Positions 62,259 to 64,000 of a DNA stretch of 64,000 nucleotides are shown here, piece by piece; position 1 is the first letter of the stretch; every line of letters starts with the position of its first letter. The stretch is from Paenibacillus sp. TCA20. GTDB lineage: Bacteria; Bacillota; Bacilli; Paenibacillales; Paenibacillaceae. The notes under the pieces are model-generated. The model had not been told where the DNA came from. It made no database searches and saw nothing but the letters and a program-made list of their open reading frames with translations. The position numbers and the translations under genes were made by a program. The stretch is from positions 682,001 through 746,000 of the forward strand of contig NZ_BBIW01000001.1 of the NCBI RefSeq assembly GCF_000732325.1, read 5' to 3'.

Positions 62259-62990
62259 ATTCGAACCTTGGTCATCAGTGATATTCATGGCTGCTACGAA
62301 GAATTTAACGCATTGCTGCATACAGCAAATTACATACCAGAGCAGGACAAGCTCATACTCCTCGGCGATTATGTAGATCGCGGACCGAACAGCAAGGAAG
62401 TACTTAACCAAATCATACAGCTTCATCAGGATTATGGTGTCGTTACACTAAGGGGGAACCACGATCAGCTGTTCCTGGAGGCGATGCTGCTGCAGGAGGA
62501 TGATCGCTGGCTAAAAAACGGAGGATACCAGACGGTCGAGAGCTACATGGGCCCTTCCTACTTCGAAGATCATTACTTTAACAAAAATGCCTATGCAGAA
62601 GCAAAGGCCTATATTATGGAGCATTATCCTCATCACTTGGAATTTCTTCAAGCCTTGCCTTATTACTATGAAACGGATACCCACTTGTTCGTCCACGCAG
62701 GCATTAATCCATTCTATGCAGATTTTAGAGAGCAGCCGAAGGATGATTTTATATGGATACGCGATCTCTTTCACGATCAGCCCACCAGTCTCGATAAGCC
62801 GGTTGTATTCGGTCATACGCCGACGGTGCATCTGCATGAATCTCCAGGCGTGTGGTTCCAGAAGGACAAGATCGGTATTGACGGTGCGTGCGCCTATGGC
62901 AAACAGCTGAACTGTCTCGAAATTGCAGAAGACGGAACGTATAAGACCTACGCGGTCTACAAGGGAACCAAGCTTCCTGCAAGTACATAA
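62259..62990 (+). CDS. Calcineurin-like metallophosphoesterase (PrpE/Ser-Thr phosphatase type), possible ATT start
   Basis: About 243 residues. VISDIHGCYEEF (metal ligands Asp and His), LLGDYVDRGPNSKE and RGNHDQLFLE are the three signature motifs of PPP-type phosphatases; VHAGINP and GHTPTVHLHE provide the later histidines. Substrates could be phosphoproteins or dinucleoside tetraphosphates. No ATG, GTG or TTG lies in frame near the ribosome site AAAGGAG. A TTG at 62268 is 17 bases away, while ATT at 62259, 8 bases away, would give the usual N-terminus IRTLVISDIHG. An ATT start is therefore likely. Confidence 0.85.
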   Translation: MRTLVISDIHGCYEEFNALLHTANYIPEQDKLILLGDYVDRGPNSKEVLNQIIQLHQDYGVVTLRGNHDQLFLEAMLLQEDDRWLKNGGYQTVESYMGPSYFEDHYFNKNAYAEAKAYIMEHYPHHLEFLQALPYYYETDTHLFVHAGINPFYADFREQPKDDFIWIRDLFHDQPTSLDKPVVFGHTPTVHLHESPGVWFQKDKIGIDGACAYGKQLNCLEIAEDGTYKTYAVYKGTKLPAST

Positions 62991-63076
62991 AGCCTTCTGT
63001 CTTGTTTAATCCTACCGTATAAGGGTACTAAAATGATGTATGTCTCATTTTGACCTTAATTAGGAGGTGGATGCAG

Positions 63077-64000
63077 GTGGAAGAAAAGAAGCTCTTGCCT
63101 AAAGAGGAAGCCCTGGATCACAGCTTAAGTGTGCTGCGTGAAGGCTACCTATACATAACGAATCGTACAATCGGGTTCCAATCGGATATTTTTGAAACAC
63201 GTCTTCTTGGTGAACGCGCAATCTGTATGCGGGGAGAGGAAGCTGCGAAGCTGTTCTATGATAATGATAAATTTGAAAGAATTGGCGCTGCACCGAAGCG
63301 GGTCATCCATACTCTATTTGGTGAGGGCGGCGTTCAATCCTTGGACGGAGAAGAACATCATCATCGCAAAAATATGTTCATGTCCGTGATGTCCACAGAA
63401 GCCCTTGCCCAAATGCGGACGATCACTCGCAAGCATTGGGCCCTTGCCGCTCAGCGGTGGGAGACTATGCCGAAGGTACAGCTCTATGAGGAGGCACAGG
63501 AGCTCCTGTGCCGGGCTGCCTGCGAGTGGGCAGGCGTGCCTTTGCGAGAAGCGGAAGCACAAGAAAAAGCAGCCTGGTTTGGCGCCATGATTGAAGCCAC
63601 CGCTGCAATCGGTATCAAGCACATGAAGGGGAAGAACGCCCGCTCTAAGGCGGAGAAATGGATTAGTGGCCTGGTTGAGCAAGTCCGTACAGGTGAAATA
63701 GAAGCACCCGAACAGAGCACACTCCACACGTTCGCCATGCACCGTGATCTGAAGGGAGAGCTTCTCGATTCACAAACGGCTGCCGTAGAAATCATCAACA
63801 TCCTGCGCCCGATCGTCGCGATCGCTATTTATATCTGCTTCACGGCACTGGCGGTCATTCAGCAGCCTGAGGAGCGCAAGAAGCTGGCGACGGCAGAAGA
63901 AGACTATCTTCAGAATTTTGTGCAGGAGGTACGCCGTTTCTATCCCTTCTTCCCGTTCCTGCCTGCACGTCCAACCAAGGATTTTACTTGGCAAGGGTAT
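63077..64000 (+). CDS. CYP152-type fatty acid peroxygenase (cytochrome P450), 3' part outside window
   Basis: 308 residues before the window edge. SLSVLREGYLYITNRTIGFQ and QSLDGEEHHHRKNMFMSVMS are characteristic of the CYP152 family (B. subtilis YbdT/CypC, P450-BSbeta). In the I-helix, EIINILRPIVAIAIYI carries the Arg-Pro pair that replaces the usual acid-alcohol pair and anchors the fatty acid carboxylate, so that the enzyme uses hydrogen peroxide. The heme cysteine lies outside. It would hydroxylate fatty acids at alpha or beta carbons. GTG at 63077 is 9 bases after AGGAGG; an ATG at 63071 is too close. Confidence 0.9.
   Translation, partial: MEEKKLLPKEEALDHSLSVLREGYLYITNRTIGFQSDIFETRLLGERAICMRGEEAAKLFYDNDKFERIGAAPKRVIHTLFGEGGVQSLDGEEHHHRKNMFMSVMSTEALAQMRTITRKHWALAAQRWETMPKVQLYEEAQELLCRAACEWAGVPLREAEAQEKAAWFGAMIEATAAIGIKHMKGKNARSKAEKWISGLVEQVRTGEIEAPEQSTLHTFAMHRDLKGELLDSQTAAVEIINILRPIVAIAIYICFTALAVIQQPEERKKLATAEEDYLQNFVQEVRRFYPFFPFLPARPTKDFTWQGY

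Noticed and set aside
1..64000. CRISPR arrays, tRNA or rRNA genes, insertion sequences, prophage genes
   Set aside because: No regularly spaced repeats, cloverleaf patterns, transposase motifs or phage structural genes were recognised on either strand.

Overview
The window looks like a chromosomal segment of a Paenibacillus or close relative (low-to-mid GC Firmicutes). Strong AGGAGG-type ribosome binding sites, TTG and GTG starts, CcpA-like cre sites, a PyrR attenuator, LplA/LplB/LplC-type sugar ABC transporters with YesN-like AraC regulators, and many NUDIX, GNAT, DinB and histidine-phosphatase genes all point that way. The species is inferred from gene content only. I see no rRNA, tRNA, CRISPR array, prophage or insertion sequence.

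Layout. 1-7.7 kb: mostly minus-strand housekeeping and accessory enzymes (HAD phosphatase, RNase H with viroplasmin domain, methyltransferase, NUDIX, histidine phosphatase, SdpI-like protein, nucleotidyltransferase, GNAT, ThyX, DinB, DJ-1/PfpI, DUF6171). 7.7-13.1 kb: GH51 arabinofuranosidase divergent from a two-gene heterodimeric ABC exporter. 13.2-20.4 kb: a maltose locus with MapP-like phosphatase and PTS EIICB on one strand and a LacI regulator, maltose phosphorylase and beta-phosphoglucomutase on the other. 20.4-24.3 kb: poorly characterised genes, including an enlarged DUF4269 nucleotidyltransferase. 24.3-27.2 kb: cytosine deaminase/permease operon behind a PyrR attenuator. 28.4-29.9 kb: thiosulfate uptake pair tsuAB. 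30-32.2 kb: phosphatases and a beta-lactamase-like serine hydrolase.

32.4-33.5 kb: a CdaR-type sugar-diacid regulator broken by a stop codon in its DNA-binding domain. 33.7-42.5 kb: GH95 glycosidase, oligosaccharide ABC transporter and membrane-bound AraC regulator. 42.7-49.9 kb: an operon joining a GH43 beta-xylosidase to the three lower Weimberg-pathway enzymes (xylonate dehydratase, 2-keto-3-deoxy-pentonate dehydratase, alpha-ketoglutarate semialdehyde dehydrogenase), with a divergent AraC regulator. 50-52.5 kb: glycerate kinase and GntP permease, the usual partners of CdaR.

52.6-64 kb: mixed accessory genes (peptidase E, HicB-like protein, HAD, RidA, pentapeptide protein, RtcB RNA ligase, two lipoproteins, deoxyribosyltransferase-like protein, a frameshifted secreted protein, DinB, metallophosphoesterase) ending in a partial CYP152 peroxygenase.

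How the parts work together. The strongest functional reading is carbohydrate use. Maltose enters by PTS as maltose 6'-phosphate, is dephosphorylated by MapP, split by phosphorolysis and converted to glucose 6-phosphate. Xylan side chains and xylo-oligosaccharides would be imported and trimmed by GH43, GH51 and GH95 enzymes, and pentonate oxidised to alpha-ketoglutarate. Four short single-span membrane proteins (40-57 residues) were found by reading between the larger genes.
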